DNA of 39,231 nucleotides from an uncultured Saprospiraceae bacterium (GTDB lineage Bacteria; Bacteroidota; Bacteroidia; Chitinophagales; Saprospiraceae). The position numbers and the translations under genes were made by a program. The stretch lies in assembly GCA_937924145.1 (NCBI GenBank), contig CALDTJ010000299.1, positions 1-39,231 of the forward strand, given 5' to 3'. Positions 8,716-16,881 of this stretch are shown in pieces; positions within the stretch are counted from its first letter, which is position 1; every line of letters begins with the position of its first letter. The notes beneath the pieces were generated by a model that was not told where the DNA came from, searched no databases, and saw nothing but the letters and a program-made list of their open reading frames with translations.

Positions 8716-9059
8716 TATGCATTTTAATTTTTTCCTTTTACCAATCCTACAAAAGGTCGATTTGTAAAAGAATATTTTTTCTAGTGGTTTGTTTGAAAAG
8801 CCTTCGATAGATTAGAACGAGGGGAAACAAAAATAAGGAATTAATCTTTGATCGTCAGCTATTTGTCAAAGACCCTAACTGAACGAGTAAATCTTTTTTT
8901 ATATTTTAGAATACGTAGCTTGTTTTCAAAATGATTTGTAAAAGCCAATAAAGTTGTTATTATTACGACTCAAATAAGTAACACAACTCTCTAAGTTGTG
9001 AATTTTAATAAAGCACAACTTAGAAAGTTGTGTTACTTTCAAACAACTCGCAACAAATA
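8716..9059. other. Divergent intergenic region porX/mazG
   Basis: This 344-base stretch separates divergent genes, so it must hold both promoters. The strongest structure is the inverted repeat at 8978-9036, listed separately. I see no small ORF with coding character. Confidence 0.4.
8978..9036. repeat. Perfect-arm inverted repeat made of two ACAACT/AGTTGT palindromes
   Basis: Arms of 23 bases (8978-9000 and 9014-9036) pair with one mismatch around a 13-base loop. Each arm is itself a palindrome, acaact..agttgt. The same motif family recurs at 11909-11930 and, more loosely, at 38831-38857. Confidence 0.75.
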
Positions 9060-9401
9060 ATGACTATTAAAACAGCACAAAAAGAAGTGGACAATTGGAT
9101 TCAGACTATCGGTATTCGCTACTATAACGAATTGACCAATATGGCAATTCTAACAGAAGAAGTGGGAGAGGTCGCTAGATTAATGTCCCGACTTTATGGT
9201 GAACAATCTTTTAAAAGAAAAGAAGATGCAATCAACGCTAAAGGAAAACTAGGTGATGAAATGGCAGATGTATTATTTGTTTTAATCTGCTTGGCCAACC
9301 AAACAGGAATTGATTTAACGGAGGCTCTAGAGAAAAATTTAATCAAAAAATCGATTCGAGATAAGGAAAGACACGCTAATAATGACAAATTAAGTTCATA
9401 G
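9060..9401 (+). CDS. MazG-type nucleotide pyrophosphohydrolase
   Basis: From the ATG at 9060 the protein has 113 residues. It has the MazG-like fold signature: EEVGEVARL (metal-binding EExxE pattern), then KGKLGDEMADVLFVLICLAN, in which the E-x-x-D pair completes the magnesium site. The size fits the single-domain MazG/dUTPase-like group that hydrolyses NTPs to NMP and PPi, often as house-cleaning enzymes. The substrate cannot be read from sequence. A GTG at 9030 would add ten residues but lies inside the right arm of the inverted repeat, so the ATG is preferred. It is probably a single gene, since the next one starts after a gap of more than 100 bases containing a small hairpin. Confidence 0.88.
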   Translation: MTIKTAQKEVDNWIQTIGIRYYNELTNMAILTEEVGEVARLMSRLYGEQSFKRKEDAINAKGKLGDEMADVLFVLICLANQTGIDLTEALEKNLIKKSIRDKERHANNDKLSS

Positions 9402-9507
9402 CTTGATCCATAATTATTTGTTTTTTGGTGATTATGATGTATTTTCACCCTTAGAAAACTAAATAGTGGATTTTATCAAGTCCACCACACTAAAAAACAT
9501 ACTATTT

Positions 9508-10635
9508 ATGGATTGGATGAGCGAGTTATTACCTGCCTTAAGGGTTATTTTGATTATTGTTGTTAGTGGATTTATTCCTTTTACTGCTATGTCGTTTTTC
9601 ATGGTGGTTATCCCTCAAAAAGAAAAAGAATTTACTAAATCTATTACAGAAATGGGGATTAGCACCTCTCGAACGGTTCGAGATAGTTACTCCGTTTCTA
9701 GATATATTTTTCCTGTTCTATTTGCTTTCTTAATTTTCTTTGGATTTATTACCGCTTTTACCTTTGGTGGCGATGGTTCTGCTTTTAATGATAATGTATT
9801 TTTATCAGGACCATTTTTTGGAAGTGAGGATACTCAAGCAGTCATGAATCAAAGTTTCTTCGTTTTGGCTTTTGCTTTTGCAGGTGGGTTTCTTTGGTCA
9901 GGTTATAATATTATTCGCCGATTAGTAGCTTACGATTTATCCCCTAGTGTTTACTATAGTGCTGGTATTAGAATTATGTTAGCATCTGCGGTGGCTTTAG
10001 TTACCTCCTTTTTATTAGGTTCTGAAACTACCACTAACGACCTATTCTCTTTCAAAGCATCTTTAGCAGGTATCGCATTTTTAGCAGGTATTTTTCCTCA
10101 GCGAATTTTAAATTATTTGATTACTAGATTTCAAGAGTTCTTTTCGAATGAAAGTGTAACAGAGAAATCTTTATCTCTTTATAATATTGAAGGTATTAGT
10201 ATTTATCATAAAGAAAGATTAGAAGAAATTGGTATTGATAATGCTCAAAATTTAGCTACAGCAAGTCTTACTCAATTAATCGCAGAAACGCCTTATGATG
10301 CTCGACAACTATTAGATTGGATTGGTCAAGCTAAACTGATTTGCTATGTAAAAGATGATATTGAAAGATTGCGAGCTATCGGGATTCGATCTGTTTTTGA
10401 TTTGCTAAAAGGCAATAAAGATCGGATTGTTTTAAGAGAGTTATCGGATGCGGTAGGCTTGGATACGCCAATTTTAGAGATCGTTCACGGACAGGTCAAG
10501 GATGACAGAGGTATTGTTGCTTTATATAATTTCCAAGAAAATAAAAACTCTCCAGCTAGAGATATTATCGCTACCAGAAAAATAGAATCTATGGATTTTG
10601 ATAACCCTCCAAAAGAAGATAAAGCGAAAGGGTAA
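9508..10635 (+). CDS. Five-TM membrane protein with helix-hairpin-helix-like tail
   Basis: From ATG 9508 (375 residues) hydrophobic segments lie at about 6-32, 66-90, 114-136, 150-172 and 182-202. A soluble tail of about 160 residues follows, with two related helical units: NIEGISIYHKERLEEIGI with NLATASLTQLI, then DDIERLRAIGI with SVFDLL. These resemble the pair-of-HhH pattern seen in DUF4332 proteins, where a GI-D-x-AxxLA turn is typical. I do not recognise the family and assign no function. The frame opens earlier with GTG 9466, but that codon sits in a small hairpin (gtgga...tccac, 9466-9485), so the ATG is preferred. The C-terminus is charged and probably disordered. Confidence 0.6.
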   Translation: MDWMSELLPALRVILIIVVSGFIPFTAMSFFMVVIPQKEKEFTKSITEMGISTSRTVRDSYSVSRYIFPVLFAFLIFFGFITAFTFGGDGSAFNDNVFLSGPFFGSEDTQAVMNQSFFVLAFAFAGGFLWSGYNIIRRLVAYDLSPSVYYSAGIRIMLASAVALVTSFLLGSETTTNDLFSFKASLAGIAFLAGIFPQRILNYLITRFQEFFSNESVTEKSLSLYNIEGISIYHKERLEEIGIDNAQNLATASLTQLIAETPYDARQLLDWIGQAKLICYVKDDIERLRAIGIRSVFDLLKGNKDRIVLRELSDAVGLDTPILEIVHGQVKDDRGIVALYNFQENKNSPARDIIATRKIESMDFDNPPKEDKAKG

Positions 10636-10717
10636 ACTCGAACTAAAAATGGCTTTCACTCGTAAAGAAGTCAGGCGATAAAATCAAAATGGTTCACTTT
10701 ATTTTCGCCCAATAATT

Positions 10718-11263
10718 ATGAGTAAAGTATTTTTTATGAACTGGAAAAAAATAAGTGAAAAAGTAGCATTTAAAGGTTGGCGTGGTATCCTACAAAAAAC
10801 GTTTGAATTACCGAACGGCAAACATGCTACTTACGATATTATACAAACTAATGAATTTGTTTCTATCATCGCTTTTACGAAAGCCAAAGAGGCCATCTTA
10901 GTCAAACAATACCGACCTGGTCCTGAAATGCAATTGACTTCTTTTCCCGAAGGAATGGTCGAAAAAGGAGAAGATCTTGAAGTAGCCGCCGCACGTGAAT
11001 TACTAGAAGAAACGGGTTATCAAGCGAGCAAATTTGTATTCTTAAAAAATTTCAGAAATTCTTACAGCACTGAAAAACAGATTTGTTTACTTGCGCTCGA
11101 TTGCGAAAAAGTGGGTATTCAACAATTAGATCACACCGAGTTTATAGAAGTTTTCCTACTACCTATCGAAAAATTCCGCTCCCTTTTAACCAATCCCTCC
11201 GATGAATCGTTTACTAATGTGGGTGCAGGTTATCTTGCCTTGGAATACATGGGGTTACTCTAA
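10718..11263 (+). CDS. Nudix hydrolase, ADP-ribose pyrophosphatase-like
   Basis: A 181-residue protein with a complete Nudix box at residues 79-101 (G-x5-E-x7-REllEEtGY), giving the magnesium-binding glutamates. The region before it (AILVKQYRPGPEMQLTSFPEG) has the VxQYR..P..ELPaG pattern of the ADP-ribose/NudF branch, which splits nucleoside diphosphate sugars into NMP and sugar phosphate. The exact substrate is uncertain. ATG 10718 or ATG 10736 (MNWKKISEK) could be the start. A TATTTTCG resembling a -7 box at 10700-10707 would put the transcript start very close to the first ATG, giving a very short leader. No -33 element is visible. Confidence 0.85.
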   Translation: MSKVFFMNWKKISEKVAFKGWRGILQKTFELPNGKHATYDIIQTNEFVSIIAFTKAKEAILVKQYRPGPEMQLTSFPEGMVEKGEDLEVAAARELLEETGYQASKFVFLKNFRNSYSTEKQICLLALDCEKVGIQQLDHTEFIEVFLLPIEKFRSLLTNPSDESFTNVGAGYLALEYMGLL

Positions 11264-11354
11264 TTTTTTATTTTCTATTTTTAGAAAAATGATTATTTTT
11301 ACTTTGGTAGAAATTTAAAACTAATCTTACCTCTAATAAAATAATTTTCTAATA

Positions 11355-11768
11355 ATGAGTGATTCCAAATATTATGAAAGAGCGAAAGAAAAAGTAGAAG
11401 AAAAGAAGAAATTTCATAATCATCTTCGTTCCTATATTATCGTTAATTTAATCATGCTATTTTCTGGCACTTTCTTCCGAACTCGTGGAGGATGGGCAAT
11501 GGTTGCTTTATTTTGGGGAATTGGTTTATTTTCTCATTATGTAAAAGCCTACGGATTCATGGGAATGGGGGAGGATACCGACTGGGAAGATAAAGAAATC
11601 GAAAAGGAAATGAGGCGTATGAAAGCTCGAGAGAAAAATAGAAACCGTACTGCCCCACATGACGATTATCCCGAAGATGAATTAGATTTGGATATGGATG
11701 AATATTTAGATTTGGATCAACCTAAACCAATGCCTCGTAAACAGTATGATGAAGATGATTTAGTTTAG
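11355..11768 (+). CDS. 2TM domain protein
   Basis: A 137-residue protein with a basic/acidic helix (YYERAKEKVEEKKKFHNHL), two membrane segments (about residues 25-40 and 46-64) joined by a short RTRGGWAM turn, and a charged tail. The first half is the 2TM domain pattern, which in bacteria occurs on small membrane proteins and on the N-terminus of LytTR regulators. Here the tail (about residues 75-137) is rich in Glu, Asp and Lys, probably unstructured, and has no DNA-binding domain. Its function is unknown. A TACTTTGG at 11300-11307 with a T-run at 11276-11281 is a fair promoter candidate. Confidence 0.75.
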   Translation: MSDSKYYERAKEKVEEKKKFHNHLRSYIIVNLIMLFSGTFFRTRGGWAMVALFWGIGLFSHYVKAYGFMGMGEDTDWEDKEIEKEMRRMKAREKNRNRTAPHDDYPEDELDLDMDEYLDLDQPKPMPRKQYDEDDLV

Positions 11769-11779
11769 GGATTTAGAAT

Positions 11780-11813
11780 GATTTCCACACGGATTTGATT
11801 TCCACACGGATTT
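11780..11813. repeat. Perfect 17-bp tandem duplication
   Basis: gatttccacacggattt occurs twice head-to-tail (11780-11796, 11797-11813), followed by tgtgccgtgt, whose ccgtgt can pair with acacgg of either copy. Confidence 0.85.
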
Positions 11814-11859
11814 TGTGCCGTGTATTTTTGAATTTCCTTTAAATTTCTTTTTAAACATA

Positions 11860-11894
11860 AAAACCGCTTACAGAATCATACTGTAAGCGGTTTT
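11860..11894. terminator. Bidirectional terminator
   Basis: A perfect 14-base stem, aaaaccgcttacag with ctgtaagcggtttt, closes the loop aatcata. It lies between the 2TM gene (+) and asnS (-) and can serve both. Confidence 0.88.
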
Positions 11895-11908
11895 CTTATT
11901 ATATCTTT

Positions 11909-11930
11909 TACAACTCAAAGAGTTGTATTA
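11909..11930. repeat. Short palindromic repeat of the ACAACT/AGTTGT family
   Basis: tacaactc and gagttgta pair around aaa, followed by ttactt. This matches the layout of the arm at 9014-9036 (cacaact...agttgtg, then ttactt). It touches the end of asnS. Confidence 0.6.
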
Positions 11931-11931
11931 C

Positions 11932-13365
11932 TTAAAATTCTGCGTTTCCTGGTGTACGAGGGAAAGGAATTACGTCTCGAATATTTGCCATACCAGTAAT
12001 GAAAAGAATGATTCTTTCAAAGCCTAAACCAAATCCAGCGTGTGGCGCACCACCAAACTTTCTAAGGTCTAAGTACCACGATAATTCATCTTCATGCACA
12101 TTCATTTCTGCCATCCGCTTTTTCAACTTATCTAGACGTTCTTCTCTTTGCGAACCACCAATTACCTCTCCGATGCCAGGGAATAAGACATCCATTGCCG
12201 CTACCGTTTTATCATCATCGTTCATACGCATGTAGAACGCTTTGATATCCTTTGGATAATCTCTTACGATTACTGGTTTTTTGAATTTCTTCTCTACCAA
12301 CCATCTTTCGTGCTCCGCTTGTAAATCAATTCCCCATTCTACTGGAAATTCAAATTTACCTTTCTTATATGGTTTAGACCTACGTAATAAGTCAATTGCC
12401 TCGGTGTAGGTGATTCGAGCGAACTCATCGTTTACGACAAACTTAAGCGTTTCAATCAAACTCATTTCTCTACGCAACTCTTTCTTCATATTCTTCTCCA
12501 TATCCTGAATCCGCTTATCCAAAAATGCTAAATCATCTGGATAGTTTTCTAAGATATGGTTAATGATATATTTGATAAAGTCTTCTGCTAAATCCATGTC
12601 ATCATGAATGTCTGCAAAAGCAACTTCTGGCTCAATCATCCAAAATTCTGCTAAGTGCCGAGTCGTATTAGAATTTTCCGCACGGAAAGTTGGTCCAAAA
12701 GTATATACTTTACCGAGTGACAAAGCACCAATTTCTGCTTGTAATTGACCCGAAACAGTCATGTTTGTCGCTTTTCCAAAAAAGTCTTGGCTATAGTCGA
12801 TACTTCCGTCTTCCGTAGTTGGGGCACTATTCGGCTCAAAGGTGGTTACTCTAAACATCTCGCCTGCTCCCTCAGCATCACTTCCTGTAATAATCGGCGT
12901 ATGTAAATAGTAATAACCGTTATCGTTAAAATACTTATTGATGGCAAAAGCGACTCCGTGTCGAATTCGGAATACTGCACTAAATGTGTTGGTCCGCATT
13001 CTAAATTGTGCCTTCTCTCGCAAGAATTCCATCGTTTGCTTTTTAGCTTGCAATGGATACTCTGACAAATCTGTATCTCCTAATATCTCTACACTTTCTG
13101 CTTGCAATTCTACCGTTTGACCAGCACCTTGAGATTCTACCAAAATTCCAGTTGCTGCAATACAGGCATGAAAACCAATACGCTTAGTCGTTGCCTCATC
13201 AATTTTCTCCTCATCAATTACTACTTGTAGTGTTTTGAAAGAAGATCCATCATTTAAGGCTACAAATCTATTATTTCGAAAGGCACGAACCCAGCCTTTT
13301 ACGGTTATTGTATCTCCAATTTTTGGAGCTTTTAAAACATCAACAATTTCTGTACGCTTACTCAT
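11932..13365 (-). CDS. asnS: Asparaginyl-tRNA synthetase
   Basis: A 477-residue class IIb synthetase that charges tRNA-Asn. The N-terminal OB fold (about residues 15-105) opens with TVKGWVRAFRNNRFVALNDGS and binds the anticodon. The catalytic core carries motif 2 (TFGPTFRAENSNTTRHLAEF) and motif 3 (GFGLGFERIILFITG, then NIRDVIPFPRTPG at the end). The AEFWMIEPEVAF stretch is typical of AsnRS as opposed to AspRS. The length is normal and no key motif is missing. A well-placed promoter (13451-13481) gives a leader of about 80 bases. It is transcribed alone, and its end meets the two-way terminator at 11860-11894. Confidence 0.97.
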   Translation of the reverse strand: MSKRTEIVDVLKAPKIGDTITVKGWVRAFRNNRFVALNDGSSFKTLQVVIDEEKIDEATTKRIGFHACIAATGILVESQGAGQTVELQAESVEILGDTDLSEYPLQAKKQTMEFLREKAQFRMRTNTFSAVFRIRHGVAFAINKYFNDNGYYYLHTPIITGSDAEGAGEMFRVTTFEPNSAPTTEDGSIDYSQDFFGKATNMTVSGQLQAEIGALSLGKVYTFGPTFRAENSNTTRHLAEFWMIEPEVAFADIHDDMDLAEDFIKYIINHILENYPDDLAFLDKRIQDMEKNMKKELRREMSLIETLKFVVNDEFARITYTEAIDLLRRSKPYKKGKFEFPVEWGIDLQAEHERWLVEKKFKKPVIVRDYPKDIKAFYMRMNDDDKTVAAMDVLFPGIGEVIGGSQREERLDKLKKRMAEMNVHEDELSWYLDLRKFGGAPHAGFGLGFERIILFITGMANIRDVIPFPRTPGNAEF

Positions 13366-13450
13366 GATAATTTTTAAACTATAAAAGGATTTAATAAATC
13401 ATTAATCCTTTATTTGATGATGAAGTTGATTTTCGTCAATTTTGAAGGTG

Positions 13451-13481
13451 CGAAATTAATCAGAATCCGTAGCTTTTTCAA
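13451..13481 (-). promoter_or_regulatory. Bacteroidota-type promoter for asnS
   Basis: On the minus strand TTG (RC of 13479-13481), a 20-base spacer, then TAATTTCG (RC of 13451-13458) fit the Bacteroidota TTG-N17-23-TAnnTTTG pattern, with one deviation in the -7 box. It lies about 85 bases before the asnS ATG. Confidence 0.6.
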
Positions 13482-13573
13482 GCATTGTTTGGATTACCAG
13501 CCAAAAGAGTCAAATAAATTGGATTATATAATAATCGGATTGAATGGACAAAAGTTCCTTTTCAACAATGATA

Positions 13574-13735
13574 AGGGAGTTAGAAAAATATAATCTACCC
13601 ATTTTACTTGTTCTTTTTCCTTTATACTGCGTTGAAAATACTCGTCGATGCAAAGGCATCGACTGCGTTTTTCGCCTTGTCTAAAGAAAAAATAACTTCG
13701 CAAAACTTGGGTACGTTATTTATTTCCAACTCCCT
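13574..13735. repeat. 162-bp inverted-repeat element, MITE-like
   Basis: The ends agggagtt (13574-13581) and aactccct (13728-13735) are perfect inverted repeats. The centre is a 7-bp stem tcgatgc/gcatcga with an aaag loop (13645-13662), exactly at the element's midpoint. The arms in between pair imperfectly along their whole length (tacccattt..cttt against its partner near 13686-13714). There is no coding capacity. It occupies most of the 440-base gap between asnS and the GH57 gene. Confidence 0.75.
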
Positions 13736-13745
13736 AAAATAAAAA

Positions 13746-13775
13746 AGAGCTAAACGATTTTACACATTTAGCTCT
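13746..13775 (-). terminator. Terminator of the GH57 gene
   Basis: On the minus strand agagctaaa pairs with tttagctct, followed by a T-run (complement of 13741-13746). It lies 31 bases after the stop of the gene at 13806. Confidence 0.82.
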
Positions 13776-13805
13776 CTTCTATAATATTTAGTAAGCCCTT
13801 TAGGA

Positions 13806-16253
13806 CTAAACAATTACTTTTTTTGAAGGCTCTTTTGCGAATACTGCCTCTGGTCGAATATTCAATAATTCTCCTAATCGCAAGAAGGTCTTCTTCCAGA
13901 CTTCATCAACAAACTCTTGGTGTCCTATATGAAACCCCTTTAACAAAGAAAAGTAAGAATTCTGACTTTTCCAGATATCTAAATCCAAATTCATCTCATT
14001 CAAAGTCTCTAGTATTTCTACTAAAGCTCTAACTTGACTCTCTGGAACTCCTACGTGCTCTAACTTTTTGATTTCATAGAATACCCGCTCTCCTGCTGCT
14101 AATTTTAAAGTTTGTGGATGCGTAATCTGTAGATTCCATCTTTTCAACTCTTTTGCTAAGCGTTTTAATTCTCTAATATTCAATATTGTCGAATCAAAAA
14201 ATCGAAGTAGATCTGTATTTACCACATGCTTTAAGGCACTCATGTAAACATCTGGAATTGGAATACCACTATTCCGCATGCCCATCATCAATTGGTAATT
14301 ATCGTTATAAATTTCTCTAAAATCTTTCTCTATCTGCTCTAGTGTTTTTTCATTTATCTGTTGGAAAATCTTTCGTTTTTCATCCCTAAACAAATGCCAT
14401 ATAGAAAATTTATCAGAAGAAAAATGCGTTTGCATCAAACCGATTACCTTGCCTAAATCTGTTGCTCTAAATCCTTCCAATAATTGTTCTCGTGCCGCTT
14501 GATAAAGTTCTCCTGGCATATTCACAGACAAATTACCGATAATATTCTGTTGACCTAAATATAAAACGGCAAAACTAAAGGCTTTTTTAGAATGTGTAAT
14601 TTTTGATTTAACGATTGTTCTACCAATTACTAAACGGTAATTTCCTGCTATAATCCGATCAAAAAACTCATTTTCTACCTTGTAATTAAATAAAGAAAGT
14701 TCATCTGGATTAGGCGCAAATAAAGACGCACAAGCATAGTGCATACCTACTCTCTCCAGATTTAAACGAGTTGGTAAGACTACATCTTTGTAACTGACTG
14801 CTCCGTTTTCAAAAACATTACTTGGTACTTGCTCCAAACGTCTTTGAAATTCAGGATGCAAGTCCACTCCTGATACTTGCTTTGCATAAGAGATTGCTCT
14901 CAGAGCATATTGCAAAACTTGATTGGTTTCTAAACCAGATATTTCATCAAAAAACCATGCACAACTTGTAAACATTAAAATCGCATTCCGCTGCATTTCT
15001 AGTAGTCGAAAAACTTTAGAAACTTCATGCTCATTTAAATTCTTAGTCGCATATTTTTCTAAAAATAATTTAATCGTCTCATCAGTACGATTTTGGATGA
15101 CATGAATATAATCATTCCTTGCATCCCACGGAGAAACGATTAAGTTACTAGCCTCTACGTCATAAATAGGAATCAGCTCATCTCTCAACCAATCTAATAA
15201 TTCTCTTAGCGGCTTTCTCCAGGCTTGACTCCACCCATTATTCCCGTCTGCTCGACAACCACAATTGGATCGCCATCTTTCGACTCCATGCACACAACTC
15301 CAGGAGCTATTTTCATGAATGGCTACTTCGTAAGTAGGTGGAAACTTTTCTAGATATTCACTATAATTTGTAATAACTGCTAAGTTATTTTCTTCGATAT
15401 GGTTTAAACAAAATGCCAAAGCCATTTCTCCATGTCGATGATGATGCCCATAACTTTCTCCATCGGTAGCCACATTGACTAATTGTGGTTCATCGTTATC
15501 ATCGAATGTACTGACTAAACGATTAGCAAAATCTTTTCCATTGTTCAATATACCTTTGAAGGCAACATCTTGAGCGATATTTCCATCATAGAAAAATAAA
15601 GCAATAGACTTTCCAGAAGGTAATTTACACAGGTAAGGACGTCGGGGATCAATGCTAGCATGCTCTAAATCTTGCCAATGTTCTTCTCCAATTTTTCGAA
15701 TAGACTTAGCTTGGCGGGGAGCTAATATAGTATATTCGATGCCATGTCGCACTAGCGTTTCTAGACTTTCGGTATCGGCTGCAGTTTCTGCTAACCACAT
15801 TCCTTTCGGTTTTCGACCAAAGCGACTCTCAAAATCTTTAATCCCCCAAATTACTTGGGTATCTTTATCTTTTTGATTCGCCAATGGAAGAATCATGTGG
15901 CTATATGCCTGACCTACAGCAGATCCATGCCCTCCAAATTTCTTACGACTCATTTTATCTGCCCTAACGATGGAGTCATAAGTATCCTTATCAGCCTGTT
16001 CCATCCAAGACAATAAAGTAGGGCCAAAATTGAAACTAATCTTTCGATAGTTATTAACAATCTTGATAATTTCGTCCCCTTCCTTTATTCTTGCAGCTGT
16101 ATTAGGAGCATAACACTCAAAGTTAATCCGCGCATTCCAATCATGAAATGGCGCTGCTGAGTCTTGTTTTTCTACTGTCTCTAACCACGCGTTTTCTCTA
16201 GGTGGTTGGTAGAAATGTCCATGTATGCAGATATATTTGTTCTTTCGATTCAT
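13806..16253 (-). CDS. Glycoside hydrolase family 57 protein with DUF3536
   Basis: An 815-residue protein. The N-terminal half is a GH57 domain: ICIHGHFYQPPRENAW at the start, KGMWLAETAADTESLE carrying the likely nucleophile Glu, and NVATDGESYGHHHRHGE carrying the likely acid/base Asp. The conserved WSCVHGVERWRSNCGC block follows, then a C-terminal all-helical DUF3536 region. GH57 enzymes act on alpha-glucans as amylases, branching enzymes or 4-alpha-glucanotransferases. The DUF3536 subgroup is uncharacterised, so the substrate is unknown. There is no signal peptide, so it is cytoplasmic, consistent with storage-glucan turnover. The adjacent terminator and the divergent neighbour indicate a single-gene unit. 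The ATG at 16253 gives MNRKNKYICIHGHFYQPP, the normal family start. Confidence 0.92.
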   Translation of the reverse strand: MNRKNKYICIHGHFYQPPRENAWLETVEKQDSAAPFHDWNARINFECYAPNTAARIKEGDEIIKIVNNYRKISFNFGPTLLSWMEQADKDTYDSIVRADKMSRKKFGGHGSAVGQAYSHMILPLANQKDKDTQVIWGIKDFESRFGRKPKGMWLAETAADTESLETLVRHGIEYTILAPRQAKSIRKIGEEHWQDLEHASIDPRRPYLCKLPSGKSIALFFYDGNIAQDVAFKGILNNGKDFANRLVSTFDDNDEPQLVNVATDGESYGHHHRHGEMALAFCLNHIEENNLAVITNYSEYLEKFPPTYEVAIHENSSWSCVHGVERWRSNCGCRADGNNGWSQAWRKPLRELLDWLRDELIPIYDVEASNLIVSPWDARNDYIHVIQNRTDETIKLFLEKYATKNLNEHEVSKVFRLLEMQRNAILMFTSCAWFFDEISGLETNQVLQYALRAISYAKQVSGVDLHPEFQRRLEQVPSNVFENGAVSYKDVVLPTRLNLERVGMHYACASLFAPNPDELSLFNYKVENEFFDRIIAGNYRLVIGRTIVKSKITHSKKAFSFAVLYLGQQNIIGNLSVNMPGELYQAAREQLLEGFRATDLGKVIGLMQTHFSSDKFSIWHLFRDEKRKIFQQINEKTLEQIEKDFREIYNDNYQLMMGMRNSGIPIPDVYMSALKHVVNTDLLRFFDSTILNIRELKRLAKELKRWNLQITHPQTLKLAAGERVFYEIKKLEHVGVPESQVRALVEILETLNEMNLDLDIWKSQNSYFSLLKGFHIGHQEFVDEVWKKTFLRLGELLNIRPEAVFAKEPSKKVIV

Positions 16254-16417
16254 ACTTTGCCAAATTGTTTTGGTTATTTTATCTATACAAAAATACGATA
16301 TTTAAAATCAGAAAAGAAAAATATTAAAAAAGGAAGTGAACCTATGTAGCCTATTTTCTGATTTATATGTAATTACTATACTGTTTTATCTCTAAAATTT
16401 CTCTAATTTTTGATGCT

Positions 16418-16828
16418 ATGATTCAACAAATTGAACTGACTTTACCTGCCTACTCCAGAGGTTATCACCTAATTGATAGTGTCCTAGCAAAGCATATTCC
16501 AAAACTCCCAAAGACGGGAATCTTTACACTTTTCATTAAACACACTTCAGCTGGCCTAACTATTAACGAAAACGCCGATCCCTCTGTGAGAGTTGATTTC
16601 GAAAGTATATTCAATAAAATAGTGCCAGAAAATGAACCTTACCTTACGCATACTTTTGAGGGACCAGATGATATGCCTGCACACATCAAATCGACCTTAG
16701 TCGGTTCTTCCATTACGATTCCAATTACCAATCATCGACTTAACTTAGGTACTTGGCAAGGCATTTATTTATGTGAATTTAGAAATTATGGCAGTAGGAG
16801 ACAGCTAGTTGCTACAATTTATAGCTAA
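16418..16828 (+). CDS. YjbQ/UPF0047 family protein
   Basis: A 136-residue protein of the YjbQ family. Hallmarks are GIFTLFIKHTSAGLTINENADP near residues 45-66, a central DDMPAHIKSTLVGSS (His in the PAH segment), and the closing LGTWQGIYLCEFRN with RRQLVATIY. E. coli YjbQ has weak thiamine-phosphate synthase activity and the family is often annotated so, but the real role is not settled. It forms small beta-barrel trimers. It is probably cytoplasmic. It is divergent from the GH57 gene and followed after 53 bases by the DUF5723-like gene on the same strand, so co-transcription is possible. TAATTTTTG at 16408-16416 could be a -7 box but is very near the ATG. Confidence 0.92.
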   Translation: MIQQIELTLPAYSRGYHLIDSVLAKHIPKLPKTGIFTLFIKHTSAGLTINENADPSVRVDFESIFNKIVPENEPYLTHTFEGPDDMPAHIKSTLVGSSITIPITNHRLNLGTWQGIYLCEFRNYGSRRQLVATIYS

Positions 16829-16881
16829 GTCAGACAATCTAATTTAACTTTTAAACGTATTTAGATGATAAATTTTAAATA

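Noticed and set aside
9030-9059. GTG start for mazG
   Set aside because: It lies inside the right arm of an inverted repeat and adds no conserved residues; ATG 9060 is better.
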